Assembly (NCBI RefSeq): GCF_003545805.1
Contig: NZ_NMQR01000018.1
Span: 20,823-84,822, forward strand
DNA: 64,000 nucleotides
Reading direction: 5' to 3'
DNA from: Photorhabdus sp. CRCIA-P01
GTDB lineage: Bacteria; Pseudomonadota; Gammaproteobacteria; Enterobacterales; Enterobacteriaceae
The translations under genes and the position numbers were made by a program. Each line of letters starts with the position of its first letter. Within the stretch, counting starts at the first letter, position 1. Shown here piece by piece: positions 1-10,400 of the stretch. The notes beneath the pieces were generated by a model. It did not search any database. It was not told the DNA's origin and saw only the letters and a list, made by a program, of their open reading frames with translations.

Positions 1-414
1 TTAATGAGTTGTCTATTTTCCGTTTTTATCAAGGTAGCGTCAAAGGCATTGATAAGTGCTTGATTAGGTGCGCATCAATGTTACTTGCGAATTGTGACGG
101 TAAAATTGCCTGTATTTGTAGCGTTCCGGGATAGAATTCAGATGACCGAAATTCACTATATCCAACGCTTCGTAAGAGCTGATATAAGGTATCCGCGTGC
201 GAGCTATTGTCCCCAGACGGTCAGCGTCACAGGCAAGAACACAAGCCAAACAGATAGTCACGGATTTCAATGGTAGTGAGCCAGGTTGAGTAGTCAAACC
301 CACAGTTCGAACGGCAAGGCCAGCTTTTTTGATCAGATCCTTGACGTAGAAAACTTCTGCGCGCTTGGTATCAAAAATAGTCGCGATATAAACATAGCCT
401 TGACTTTTTTTCAT
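1..414 (-). pseudogene. Decayed UPF0261 (Tm-1-like ATP-binding) gene
   Basis: A 116-residue frame (64-414) starts like UPF0261/Tm-1-like proteins (IATIFDTKRAEVFYVKDLI) and then, after about 60 residues, jumps to their usual C-terminal block (ALDIVNFGHLNSIPERY, then YRHNSQVTLMRT). Family members are about 400 residues long, so most of the middle is missing. After the stop at 64 another frame continues the likely C-terminus (NQALINAFDATLIK), which suggests a frameshift as well as an internal deletion. It is divergent from the TetR gene, a common arrangement for UPF0261 catabolic loci. The product is probably not functional. Confidence 0.65.
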
Positions 415-644
415 TATAATTATGGATACTTCCCTGATGCCGACTACTCATTCATGGACAGATTATAGTCAACATGAGATTCAAGTATCACTGTTATATT
501 ACCAAATTGAGACTGTCATCTCATTTTATCCATAAATAAATTGAATCAATTTGGTCGTTTTGTAGATGGTTGAGTAGAGTGATGATAGCGAAAAAATATT
601 TTAACCATAAGTGTTAATGTTGCGATTTTTATTGTGAAAGAGTT

Positions 645-1274
645 ATGGCAATGATGGACTCGAAGACGAAAACTCATTTTACTGGTACTCGGAAAAAAAC
701 TTATACATTGTTAATAAATGCGGCGCTGGAACTTTTTGAACAGAGAGCGATACCTTCGGTTTCTGAATTGGCAATGCATACTGGTGTTTCCAGAGCAACG
801 GCATATCGCTATTTTCCGACTCAAAGTGATTTAATTGATGCCATTGTTGGCGCCAGCCTTGGGCCGATCCTCACCTGGAAGCCTGCTAGTGAAAAGACCG
901 AGGAGCGGATTACTGAGTTGTTGGATTTTGCCTATCCTCGAATGTTTCAACACGAAGGCGTATTGCGAGCTGCTCTGTTAGTTTCCTTGCAACAATGGGT
1001 TCAGGGATGTTTATCCGAGGATAAGCAGGAAAAGAAACTGGTACGTGGGCATCGTAAAGATATCCTGGCAATGGTTGTTGAACCATTAAAAGGGCATTTT
1101 CCGCCGGATACTTTGGAAAATGTTATTCGGTCTTTTTCCTTGATTTATGGCTCGGAAGTCTTTTTGGTGATGAAAGATATCTGGCGGATGGATAATGCGG
1201 AAATTATTGAAATCACTAAATGGATGGCAAAAGCGATAATTAATCAAGCGCACAGAGATTCTGAGTCAGCCTGA
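645..1274 (+). CDS. TetR/AcrR-family transcriptional regulator
   Basis: The protein has 209 residues, normal for TetR regulators. The N-terminal helix-turn-helix is clear at about residues 20-65 (ALELFEQRAIPSVSELAMHT followed by GVSRATAYRYFPTQSDLIDAI). The rest is a helical ligand-binding and dimerisation domain with no recognisable ligand signature. The start could also be the ATG two codons later, because spacing from the purine-rich GAAAGAG fits that one better. It lies between a decayed UPF0261 gene and a decayed dehydratase gene, so it may be a regulator that has outlived its targets. Its ligand is unknown. Confidence 0.8.
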   Translation: MAMMDSKTKTHFTGTRKKTYTLLINAALELFEQRAIPSVSELAMHTGVSRATAYRYFPTQSDLIDAIVGASLGPILTWKPASEKTEERITELLDFAYPRMFQHEGVLRAALLVSLQQWVQGCLSEDKQEKKLVRGHRKDILAMVVEPLKGHFPPDTLENVIRSFSLIYGSEVFLVMKDIWRMDNAEIIEITKWMAKAIINQAHRDSESA

Positions 1275-1365
1275 TTTTTGTCATTCGTTTAGTCATAAGG
1301 CGTTATTTACTGACTTTCTTAGAATGGATATTTGTCTATGTTTTATATAACTTGCGGTTATTCCT

Positions 1366-1512
1366 ATGCAAAATATTCCTGTTTATGATGATGTCATTGC
1401 TGCCGACCACCAAATAAGTCAATCACTGCGAGGCCAAAGGGTGGGGATTATTATCAGTGGCGGTGATATGGATATCGAACGTTACTGCACTTTGCTAGCA
1501 AAACAACCTTAG
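1366..1512 (+). pseudogene. C-terminal fragment of a threonine/serine dehydratase
   Basis: This 48-residue open frame (starting MQNIPVYDDVIAADHQI) contains GQRVGIIISGGDMDIERY. That matches the C-terminal end of the catalytic domain of PLP-dependent threonine/serine dehydratases, whose usual motif is VGIILSGGNVD. The PLP lysine and all upstream parts of the fold are absent, so it is a remnant. Its closeness to the TetR gene and the UPF0261 remnant suggests that a small amino-acid catabolic locus has been deleted around the regulator. Confidence 0.55.
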
Positions 1513-1921
1513 ATGTAGTAGTCACGCAGAAAGGGCTATTGGTATTTGCAGAACTTATAATAGATGTTTTGCAGTGTAATTATTGTTTTTCAGTTATTGA
1601 TTTTTGTATTTAAATATTAACTGTGGGGCTAATATTATATATTATCCACTACATATTTTATGTTAATATTTAGCTATGTTATATTTCAATTAATATATGT
1701 TATGCTTATCATATCTATCCTAATTGATTGTTAATCCATCAGAATGGATTGTGTAATATATATTTTTTTCTGCATTTTATCGCTAAGCTAGAAATATAGA
1801 GCATAAATATCTACTATTCTGATTATTACTTTCACGTTGAGGTAATATAATAGCAGTAGCTATTGTTTAAAATTTTTTCTCTAATAACATAACTTTTATG
1901 ACGTCTAAAATAGGTAATTAT
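1513..1921. other. AT-rich intergenic region upstream of the Ig-like protein gene
   Basis: About 400 bases of very AT-rich DNA with no supported gene. It probably holds the promoter of the gene starting at 1922, but many TATAAT-like strings occur and none can be chosen with confidence. AT-rich upstream DNA of this kind is typical of H-NS-silenced accessory genes; that is inference. Confidence 0.5.
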
Positions 1922-4234
1922 ATGACCACAGAAAATAGCATTATTGATGATTTTGACGGTAAAACGAAGACTCTTGGATGGGATATTATTGCTGCCTATG
2001 ATAGAGATAAAATAAATATGCTGTTTGAACAGCAATATGTGCGAAAAGTGAGTGAAGGTACACATTTTTCGCCTATTTTCTGGGAAAATAAAAAGATAAA
2101 ATTTGACAACTTGATATTAGGAGTGCCATTAATTTCCTTTGAAAATTCATCAATTGAAAGTTCTCAGGCAATGGTAAAATTAAATTTTATTTCTGGCACG
2201 ATAGTAGAGTTTTATGATGATGGTAGAGTAAAGAATTACCAAAGAATTACGCCGAATAATGATTACCATATAACCATAACTGTTGACTTGATTGCGGCAA
2301 CAGGATCTGTTGGTGATGATGGTAAAGTTGTCGTTGAGTTTAAAAAAGGGACTTTGGGGGAAGTTAATGTTATTGACAATGCGCCAGCAGAAGTAAAAGA
2401 GTATTTCCGTAATTTGCTCAAGGATAGTAATGTCACTTATGAGTTAGGTATCTTGAAGTTGAATAATTCGGATGAGTTAGTGCCGAAAATGTTTAAAATC
2501 AGAACGCAACCTGCACCCGGTGCTAATTTATATGGTTCTGATAATTATGGTCATGGTGCGGTGTTGTTATTTATTGCAACAAACTATAATCCTAATGGCG
2601 GAGCATTGCCAACTAACTCAAGTAATTTTCCTTATTTGATACCGGATAATCGTTCTGCGGTGTTAATTATCAGTAATAAGACACTTTTTGAGAATATCCT
2701 TAAGCCCCAATATGAATATTTATTACCTAGCCCAACGGGTGTAAATTTAGAATTGGTCAAGATTGATAGCCAGAAAGATGACTCAGCTAGCTATTTGAAT
2801 ATAACAAGCGGGCATGCTGAGAGCAAGGAACCTGTAAAATATGAAGGAGGGGGGTATACAGTATGGACGGGATTGGTGAAATATCATGATAACAGTAATA
2901 TGTGGTTAGAGAACGCCAAGATCCCCTATTCAGGAATGCATATTAAACCAAGCAAGGAAAAAATTGTCTTTGCTGGGGCGGATAATGATGGCCACTCTCA
3001 TCATTTTACCCAACCAGTTGGTATTCTTTACAGTTCTCCAATAAGCGGTGGTTGGTACGAGTCTAAAATTAATTTTTATATTGATGGCTCGATAGATATT
3101 ACGCCTTATGTAAAATCTAATGATGAGATTGAATTAACGTTAAATAATAGAATGAGCGTCAGATATGACAAACAAGATGAACCTGTTTGGACAATACACT
3201 TTTACCCTAAAGAAAAGTTTATTAATATAACAGCAGAAACTATTAAAGGTGTTGTTGAGGATAATTTATCCAATGTTGCAAAGATTAAATTAGACAGCAT
3301 TAGTCTATTTGCAGTTAATCACCTTCTATTCCCTGAAAGCAATTATCTTGAGTTTGATAAAGTGTATGTGCCCGGAGATATGGTGCTATTTGGTGATATT
3401 TCTCCAACATCAACCGCTTTTAAAATCAATGATCTTCAATTAACGATGTCAGTGAAGACTAAGCATAAATTTACAACCAATACCAATGCAACGGTAAATT
3501 GGTCTATTACTCCAGCGGAATTGGGGAGTATTGATGCGAATACGGGGGATTACACAGCACCGACTAAGATAAAAGGGAATAGCCAAGTTGTGACAATTAC
3601 TGCGACAGACGCTAAAACAAACGCTAAAGCTTCAGCGGTTGTAACTCTGTTGCCTTCCTCAGTATCGGTTAGCCCTTCTTTCGTTGTTATCAATGAAAAT
3701 GATGTTAATAAGAATGTCAATTTTACTGTTTATGGTAATAAGAAAGTGAATTGGAGTGTGGAAACGGGTACTGTCTATGGTGTTGTTGATGCGAATGGCA
3801 AATATACTCCTCCGGCTTCTTTTCCGGCCGGATATAATATGGTTACGGTGACGGCTGTTGCTGATAATGGCGATTTAGATAAAGTGAATATTTTGCTTAT
3901 CAGTAAAAACACGCAAGCTGAGTTCAGGATTGATCCTAGCTATAGCAGAGATTCATTAATACCAGATGGAAATATAGATTTTTCTTCTACAGGTAACTCA
4001 GATTTTTCTCCAAGTGAATGGAGCCTTATGCCAGAAAGAGGAGATATTAAGGTAGGGAAACCCGAAATTGTAGGAAAAGATGAGTTTGATAATCCTATCG
4101 AAAAATATACTGCAACTTATACTGCGCCAAGTGATATTACGCGTTCAGAAATTGTTTTACTCAGAGTGACACATAAAAATAAACCCAATCGTGCGGGATA
4201 TGCTCTGATTACACTTGAGCCGAAAATCAGTTAA
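1922..4234 (+). CDS. Large protein with C-terminal Ig-like repeats, upstream of Tc toxin genes
   Basis: The protein has about 770 residues. The ATG at 1922 is preferred over one eight codons upstream because AGG lies 7 bases before it. There is no signal peptide or membrane segment. The N-terminal ~500 residues match no family I recognise. The C-terminal ~280 residues contain Ig-like beta-sandwich repeats of the bacterial Big type, with recurring blocks such as GSIDANTGDYTAPTKIKG and GVVDANGKYTPPASFPAG, each followed by VVTITA- or MVTVTA-like strands. It is followed by its own terminator and an ERIC element before the tccA-like gene, so it is probably a separate transcript. A surface-binding or toxin-accessory role is a guess from context. 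Confidence 0.7.
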   Translation: MTTENSIIDDFDGKTKTLGWDIIAAYDRDKINMLFEQQYVRKVSEGTHFSPIFWENKKIKFDNLILGVPLISFENSSIESSQAMVKLNFISGTIVEFYDDGRVKNYQRITPNNDYHITITVDLIAATGSVGDDGKVVVEFKKGTLGEVNVIDNAPAEVKEYFRNLLKDSNVTYELGILKLNNSDELVPKMFKIRTQPAPGANLYGSDNYGHGAVLLFIATNYNPNGGALPTNSSNFPYLIPDNRSAVLIISNKTLFENILKPQYEYLLPSPTGVNLELVKIDSQKDDSASYLNITSGHAESKEPVKYEGGGYTVWTGLVKYHDNSNMWLENAKIPYSGMHIKPSKEKIVFAGADNDGHSHHFTQPVGILYSSPISGGWYESKINFYIDGSIDITPYVKSNDEIELTLNNRMSVRYDKQDEPVWTIHFYPKEKFINITAETIKGVVEDNLSNVAKIKLDSISLFAVNHLLFPESNYLEFDKVYVPGDMVLFGDISPTSTAFKINDLQLTMSVKTKHKFTTNTNATVNWSITPAELGSIDANTGDYTAPTKIKGNSQVVTITATDAKTNAKASAVVTLLPSSVSVSPSFVVINENDVNKNVNFTVYGNKKVNWSVETGTVYGVVDANGKYTPPASFPAGYNMVTVTAVADNGDLDKVNILLISKNTQAEFRIDPSYSRDSLIPDGNIDFSSTGNSDFSPSEWSLMPERGDIKVGKPEIVGKDEFDNPIEKYTATYTAPSDITRSEIVLLRVTHKNKPNRAGYALITLEPKIS

Positions 4235-4263
4235 TAATTAGCTACTCTTAATAACTACCAGAT

Positions 4264-4306
4264 GATGCAATAAACTCCTTATTGTTTATTGCATCTCTAT
4301 TTTTAA
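4264..4306 (+). terminator. Rho-independent terminator after the Ig-like protein gene
   Basis: A perfect 12-base-pair stem (GATGCAATAAAC with GTTTATTGCATC, 4264-4275 and 4284-4295) has an 8-base loop and is followed by TCTATTTTT. It ends the transcript of the 1922-4234 gene and separates it from the Tc toxin genes. Confidence 0.85.
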
Positions 4307-4338
4307 ATCTATTATTTTTGTTAGACAAAATACCCATC

Positions 4339-4465
4339 TATACCTAATAGATTTCGAGTTGCAGCGCGGCGGCAAGTGAACGAATCCCCAGGAGCATAGA
4401 CAACTATGTGACTGGGGTGAGTGAAAGCAGCCAACAAAGCAGCAGCTTGAAAGATGAAGGGTATA
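4339..4465. repeat. ERIC (intergenic repeat unit) element
   Basis: An imperfect palindrome of about 127 bases contains the ERIC core: AATCCCCAGGAGC on one arm and GTGACTGGGGTGAGTG on the other, with TATACC and GGGTATA at the ends. ERIC elements are non-autonomous intergenic repeats of enterobacteria. This one lies just upstream of the tccA-like gene and would form a large hairpin in a transcript entering that gene. Confidence 0.85.
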
Positions 4466-4493
4466 TATATTTCAAATAAATAAAGGCGATTCT

Positions 4494-7382
4494 ATGAATC
4501 ATGATATCAGCCCATTGCTAGAGAAATTAGGTAATAAATATAACTTTACGGATAAGATAATTGAATTAGGATATAAATCTGTTTTTGATATTATAAGAAC
4601 ACCTCGTAATCTATTTTTAGCGAAGTATAATCCAGAACATCAGGCGGAAGATATTTATGATACAGCAAACAGCTATGCCATACAAATAGCGCGTAAATTT
4701 CGCCAGCAGCATTACACTCATTATACATATGCCAGGAGTTATTCTTCTCTTTCATTAAAAGAAAATCCTCAATATCAATCTTTATTTCAGGATAACTGGC
4801 AGCAATATTGCCAAAATGGCGCACCGGAAGCAAATAATTCACCGGTTGCTTATTTAGCAGAGATTTATAAATTAGCTATGGATATTGAAATCAATGCCGA
4901 AGCTGAAGCAATTAAAATTGATAAACGCCGACCTGATTTAGCTCACTTAATTCTGGATGATGTCAGTATTAATCAGGAAATTACAACACTGTCATTGGTT
5001 AATACCATGCTCAGTCAGCGTTTGGAAGATATGCTAAAACAGCAAGGAAAGACCAATTTATCCAGTTATGATCTTTTGGCTAATGTACGTTATCCATTTC
5101 AACTCCCTTATGATTATGCACAAAACCAAATTAACCTAACATTTGATAATAAAAAACTTTGTTGTTTGGCAATGATGCAACAAACAGATAAGAGTTATCC
5201 TTATTTTCTTAAATCCAATTTGAATACTGCTAATGGAGAATTTGTAACACCTTTAGTAAACCAGTTAGGTATTTCTCAGCAAAAAATAATTAGTGAACCA
5301 TTGAATCCATCTAATAACCAATTCTATCAGGATAATTACGGTGTTAATAATGCAGCATTGCTCGAATTGTTATCAAATTTTACTACACAAACCTCTCTTT
5401 CAGTGTCGGAAATTGAGCAATTATTATGTATAAAAGGAATATCTACCAATAAAGGAGCGGCATTAGAGCAAAATAATGTGAGATTATCCAGCAATGTACC
5501 CAAATTGAATATACCTGCGGCGCCTTATAGTTATGGAGCAGTTTTTATTAATGGGCCAAATGCAAAAGAGAATGATTTTTTACATTTGTATCGTGAATTT
5601 GTCTCAAGCGGTCATTTGCCACAAGAGGTAAATAAATTATCAGGTGTGAGTCATGAACGCTTTGATAGATTAAATCGCATGATACGGTTGTGGAAATGGG
5701 TTAATTTGCCGGTAGATAAAATTGATTTATTGGTGACTGCAACTATGCGGGCAGAAGGGGATACAAATAAAAAATTACAAATGAATGATAATACTTTACG
5801 TATGTTAGGTATTTTCCATCATTGGAGCAAAAAATATCATATCTCACCTGATGATTTTGCCGCGTTGATATATCAAATTACCCCTTTTTCGACGGGTGCC
5901 GCTATTCCTTTCTTTGATCAGATATTCAATTCATCTTCGTTATTTGCTGCGCCCTTGGTGATTGATGATAGTGAGTTTTATTCGGAGACAAAACAGGATG
6001 ATACTATTATTAGTAAGTTATGTGCTGGATTAAAGATTGAAGAGAGTACTTTTGCTCTATTAGCGCCATTAGTTGCCGAATCGATTGGCAAAAAGAGTTT
6101 AACGTGTTCACTTCCTGTTGTTTCTGCGTTTTATCGCATTGTGCAATTATCGAGAATTTTGGGGTTAACACCACAGGAAGGTGTGGTTCTTTTAACGCTG
6201 ATAGGTGGAAATAAAGTATTAAAACAGGTCACTGGTACGCCTTATTTATTTCCATCAGGAAATAATAGGCAAACAGATATACTGGATATTATGATTGCAA
6301 TGGAGCAAACCACAGAATGGTTGGCAAAAAATAAATTATCTGTTGGTACTCTCCAGTTATTTTTATTATCGGCTAACGAAGTTGTTATGACCGGAAATGC
6401 AGCGCAGGTGGCCTTTATTAATCAAGTCGGATTGCATCTTAATTCAGAAAACTTAACCCTAGAAAGTTTATCATCAAATATCTTACCAGCATTAGATAAT
6501 AATGGTGATTTGATTGATTGGTTAACTCCACGCCAAGCTGTTTTAAATGCAGTATCGCATCAAAAATATGGTTTAGTTAAACCTGATGTTAATATCACTG
6601 ATGAAATTAATAAAGCGATAAAAAGTATATTACTGGACGAGAAAGTCAAACTATCTATTGCTGAGCAATGGACTGCAATTATCACGCAAACTCAATCCGC
6701 ACAAAATGCAATATCAGCCAGTATGTTGGCAAATGCATTTCAGTTATCACAACCATTTCCGTTATTTATTTTAAATTGGATTGGTTCAAATAGTTATGAT
6801 TTTTTGTTGAAGTCATTTGAACTGTTTGATAACAATAATTTACAGCCAGAGGTGATCGGTCAGGATTATTTGATACTGATGTATGATTTATCACGATATA
6901 TTGCAGTGATTAAGACTTTCCAACTGAGCACTGTGATGTTGAATCATTTTTCTGAACATCCTGAAAGGTTTGGCTGCCAAAATACACAACTTTCTTTATC
7001 AGTTATTTATTATTTTAGTCGCTACCGGGATTGGATGCAATTAGCTGCTTCTTTAGATAACGCGGAAGATAAAATATTGCGTTATTTGCAGCTAGCCAAT
7101 ACGGATAATCAAAGTCACGATAAAGCTAATATGGTGAAAATATTAACTGAACTATTGTCATGGCAGAGTGATGAAGTGCTATTAGCTCATTCATATATTC
7201 TTGGCAATAAAGATAATAGAGTAAAAACATTGGCCGAAATAGATATCATGATGAGACTTAAAGTTTGGTCTGAGGAGATGGCGATTTCCATGCGTTTATT
7301 GTTAGCGACGATAAATATTAATACTCATTCCTCTTATGATGTTTATAAACAAGTTGGTACAGCAATGGTAGCAACTTTGTAA
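4494..7382 (+). CDS. tccA: TccA-like insecticidal toxin complex subunit (N-terminal part of TcA)
   Basis: The protein has 962 residues, close to the size of TccA of Photorhabdus. It has the SpvA/VRP1-type N-terminus of TcA proteins (LGYKSVFDIIRTPRNLF, then NSPVAYLAEIYKLAMD, then RRPDLAHLILDD) and the conserved central block MNDNTLRMLGIFHHW. In Tc toxins the TcA subunit forms the pentameric, receptor-binding, pore-forming bell; in the Tca and Tcc types it is split into two polypeptides. This gene encodes the first half (alpha-helical shell) and lies 48 bases before the second half. A TccA rather than TcaA assignment rests on length and remembered family motifs, not on an alignment. Confidence 0.9.
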   Translation: MNHDISPLLEKLGNKYNFTDKIIELGYKSVFDIIRTPRNLFLAKYNPEHQAEDIYDTANSYAIQIARKFRQQHYTHYTYARSYSSLSLKENPQYQSLFQDNWQQYCQNGAPEANNSPVAYLAEIYKLAMDIEINAEAEAIKIDKRRPDLAHLILDDVSINQEITTLSLVNTMLSQRLEDMLKQQGKTNLSSYDLLANVRYPFQLPYDYAQNQINLTFDNKKLCCLAMMQQTDKSYPYFLKSNLNTANGEFVTPLVNQLGISQQKIISEPLNPSNNQFYQDNYGVNNAALLELLSNFTTQTSLSVSEIEQLLCIKGISTNKGAALEQNNVRLSSNVPKLNIPAAPYSYGAVFINGPNAKENDFLHLYREFVSSGHLPQEVNKLSGVSHERFDRLNRMIRLWKWVNLPVDKIDLLVTATMRAEGDTNKKLQMNDNTLRMLGIFHHWSKKYHISPDDFAALIYQITPFSTGAAIPFFDQIFNSSSLFAAPLVIDDSEFYSETKQDDTIISKLCAGLKIEESTFALLAPLVAESIGKKSLTCSLPVVSAFYRIVQLSRILGLTPQEGVVLLTLIGGNKVLKQVTGTPYLFPSGNNRQTDILDIMIAMEQTTEWLAKNKLSVGTLQLFLLSANEVVMTGNAAQVAFINQVGLHLNSENLTLESLSSNILPALDNNGDLIDWLTPRQAVLNAVSHQKYGLVKPDVNITDEINKAIKSILLDEKVKLSIAEQWTAIITQTQSAQNAISASMLANAFQLSQPFPLFILNWIGSNSYDFLLKSFELFDNNNLQPEVIGQDYLILMYDLSRYIAVIKTFQLSTVMLNHFSEHPERFGCQNTQLSLSVIYYFSRYRDWMQLAASLDNAEDKILRYLQLANTDNQSHDKANMVKILTELLSWQSDEVLLAHSYILGNKDNRVKTLAEIDIMMRLKVWSEEMAISMRLLLATININTHSSYDVYKQVGTAMVATL

Positions 7383-7430
7383 ATGTCATTGTCATGATGG
7401 AATAAAAAATTTCTAATAGAGGTTCAGGAT

Positions 7431-10400
7431 ATGAAAAATATTGTTTCTAAAAAATTAGCTGAGAATATTCGTGATGGATTGGTTAGTTATTACTTGGGGC
7501 ATATTGCGAAAACAGCTAATGTACCCGATTTAAAAACGCCGGATGATTTGTATCAGTATTTACTTATTGATAATCAGGTATCCAGTCAGGTTAATACCAG
7601 TGTCGCTGCACAAGCGATTTCCAGTGTTCAGCAATATATTAATGGCATTATGCTTAACATGGAATCAGGGTATGATTATCAACATGAAGATAAAGTAGAG
7701 AAATGGAATGATGTTTTAAGCCAATATAATATTTGGGCTGGTTTTCAACAATTATGGAATTATCCAGAAAATTATATTAGTCCTATATTGCGTCAGAATA
7801 AAACAAGTGATTTTAAAGAGTTGGAGGATAATTTAAATAAAGGTAAATTGAGTGATGAGGTTGTGCAGGAAGTCATATTGAATTATTTAAATAAATTTGA
7901 AGAAATAAGTAATTTAGAGTTAATGAGCGGCTATATCAGTACGACTAAGGAATTAGCACCTGCTCAGGCTGAATATTATTTCATTGGTAAGATGAATATT
8001 ACGCCAGGTCAATATTATTGGCGATCGCTGAATATGGCGAATCGAAATATGCAAGATATCATTAATCCTACCGCTTGGAAAGAATGGGAAAAAATTGGTA
8101 TTCCTGCTACCGGGGAAATCATTAAGATCCGTCCAGTTGTTATTGATGGCCGTCTTCACATCGTTTGGTTGGCGCATGAGCTTGATAATAATAGTGAAGA
8201 GAAAAATCATTATAGTATTAATCTGATATATCGAAAATTTAATGGTGAATGGAGTCTTCCAAATAAATTACGTACTTTTACTGGTGATAAGAGTAAAGTT
8301 AATAATGATTTTGAACTAATTGCATTAATGGATTTGCGAGCTGAACCTGTATTAGTTATTTCTGCTATTTATAAAACAGAAAAATCAAATGATAATATAT
8401 CAGAAGAAGATCATCATCCTTACTCTTGTAATTTACTATTTAGTAAAGTTCCTATGCCTAAGGTTGGTGACCAGTTATTAGATATTTATATTTATCAACA
8501 GATTAAATCTAATTCTACAAAAGATCTTGCACAGTATAATATGTTGTCAGCTTATTTTGGCGATGCCTACAAATTAGTTGATAAACCGGTTTATCAGGAG
8601 TCGGGAAGTCATCCTGGGCTTGCGACAGGGAAAATGACATTATTTGCTGAAATGGGTAATGGAAAACTACGCCTTAGAGGTAATAATAGTTTATCAATTG
8701 GGAAAGAGATTATTAAATCTGTAGAATGTAATGTTGACCTTAAAAGTAAATCGAGTGAAAAAGGGAAGGTTAATATTTCACTCTCCGGTGGTGCTAAAGA
8801 GAATAATGGGAAAATAACGGTTTCTGTCGCGGTGACTATTAATGATAATGGTTATGCGGCAGGTGACTATTTTTATATTATGTTTAATTCTAGTCAGAGT
8901 GGTTATCCTGAGCTAAATGTTAATTTTTCTGAATGGGGAGAAAAGCAAGGTAATGCCTATCATTTTACCAAAGAAATGGAAGTGCCACTGTCTGGATTAC
9001 AAGAGGCTAAAGTATTCAGTTCAGAGCTTAATAAATCTGGCGGTAAACTTGTTGCGTCTGGAGATGGAGCGCCAAAAGTAGATATTGACCATTCAGGTTA
9101 TAGAGAAGCTGATTTCTGTTTATGGAATACTAAGAATGGTAGCGATAATCTGTTATATTCAAAAGGTCAATTACTCAATGGAAGTAGTATTATTCCTCCG
9201 GTAGAACTTGATCTCAATGAAATAAATGGTAATGATTCGAGTGTATTTTTAAAGTTAGGTTATAAGAAAGCAGGGGAAGATGCGGATTTAGGTTATAACT
9301 ATTATGAAGTTAAACTCAGTAAAACTCCCTATCCTAATTTTCTGTTAGCCTATGATAAAAAAACGCAAGCACAGTATCTGGATATTACTGAATTGCAATT
9401 TAAGTATCGATCTATCAGATTAAATACCTTATTTGGCAAGGAGCTTATTGCGCGGGCTAACCATTCTATTACTGATGTACTGAATTGGGAGGCGCAACAT
9501 ATTAAAGAGCCGCCTATTCCAGGTAGTGATGAAAATAATGACTCAGCGCTTAACGGGGCAAATAGTATTTATTTTTGGGAGCTCTTCTTCCATGTTCCTT
9601 ATTTAGTCGCATATCAACTCAATGCCTCACAACAATATCAGGATGCCCAAAACTGGTTGCATTATATTTTCAATCCAGGGGGTAAAAATAAGAATAATGG
9701 TAGTCCAAACTATTGGAATTGCAGCCTGTTAGAGGTTTCTCGAGATAGCTCGGTACAACTAAAAGGATTACAAGATCCAGATGCAATAGCTTATGCGGAA
9801 CCGGTACATTATAAGAAAGCCATATTCCAAATGTATGTGCAAAACTTAATTGATTTTGGTGATAGCTTTTATCGCTTTCTGACCAATGATGGATTGAATA
9901 ATGCTAAATTACGCTATCTTCAAGCACAGCAATTACTGGGTCCCAGACCCGATTTTGATTTGGTCAGTCATTGGCTACCTGTTGAATTGGCAGATATCAC
10001 CTCTTCAAAGAATAATAAATTACGCGAATTTGAGAGTAATATTATTCCTGATATGTTCATTGATCTTCCCGCCACTAAAGTCGGTGCTCATGCGGCGGTG
10101 GATAATGCTATTTTCCGAGTGCCTTTGAACAATGATTTATTGCGGTATTGGGATATTTTATCCAGCAGATTTTATAATTTGCGCCATAACTTAACTTTAG
10201 ATGGTAAACCGTTGTCGTTACCATTATATGCAACACCGGTTGATCCAAAAAACTTGCTCGCTTTACTGGCAAACGGAGGATCATTATTGTCAGCAGGTAG
10301 CACGGGTATTTTGAATATACCGCCTTATCGTTTCCGGGCGCTATTACCCAGTGTTTATCATGCGGTAGATACATTAAGTCATTTTGGTGATTTACTCTTA

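Noticed and set aside
286..468. 60-residue plus-strand open frame
   Set aside because: It is antisense to the UPF0261 remnant, which shows clear family sequence, and it has no ribosome site.
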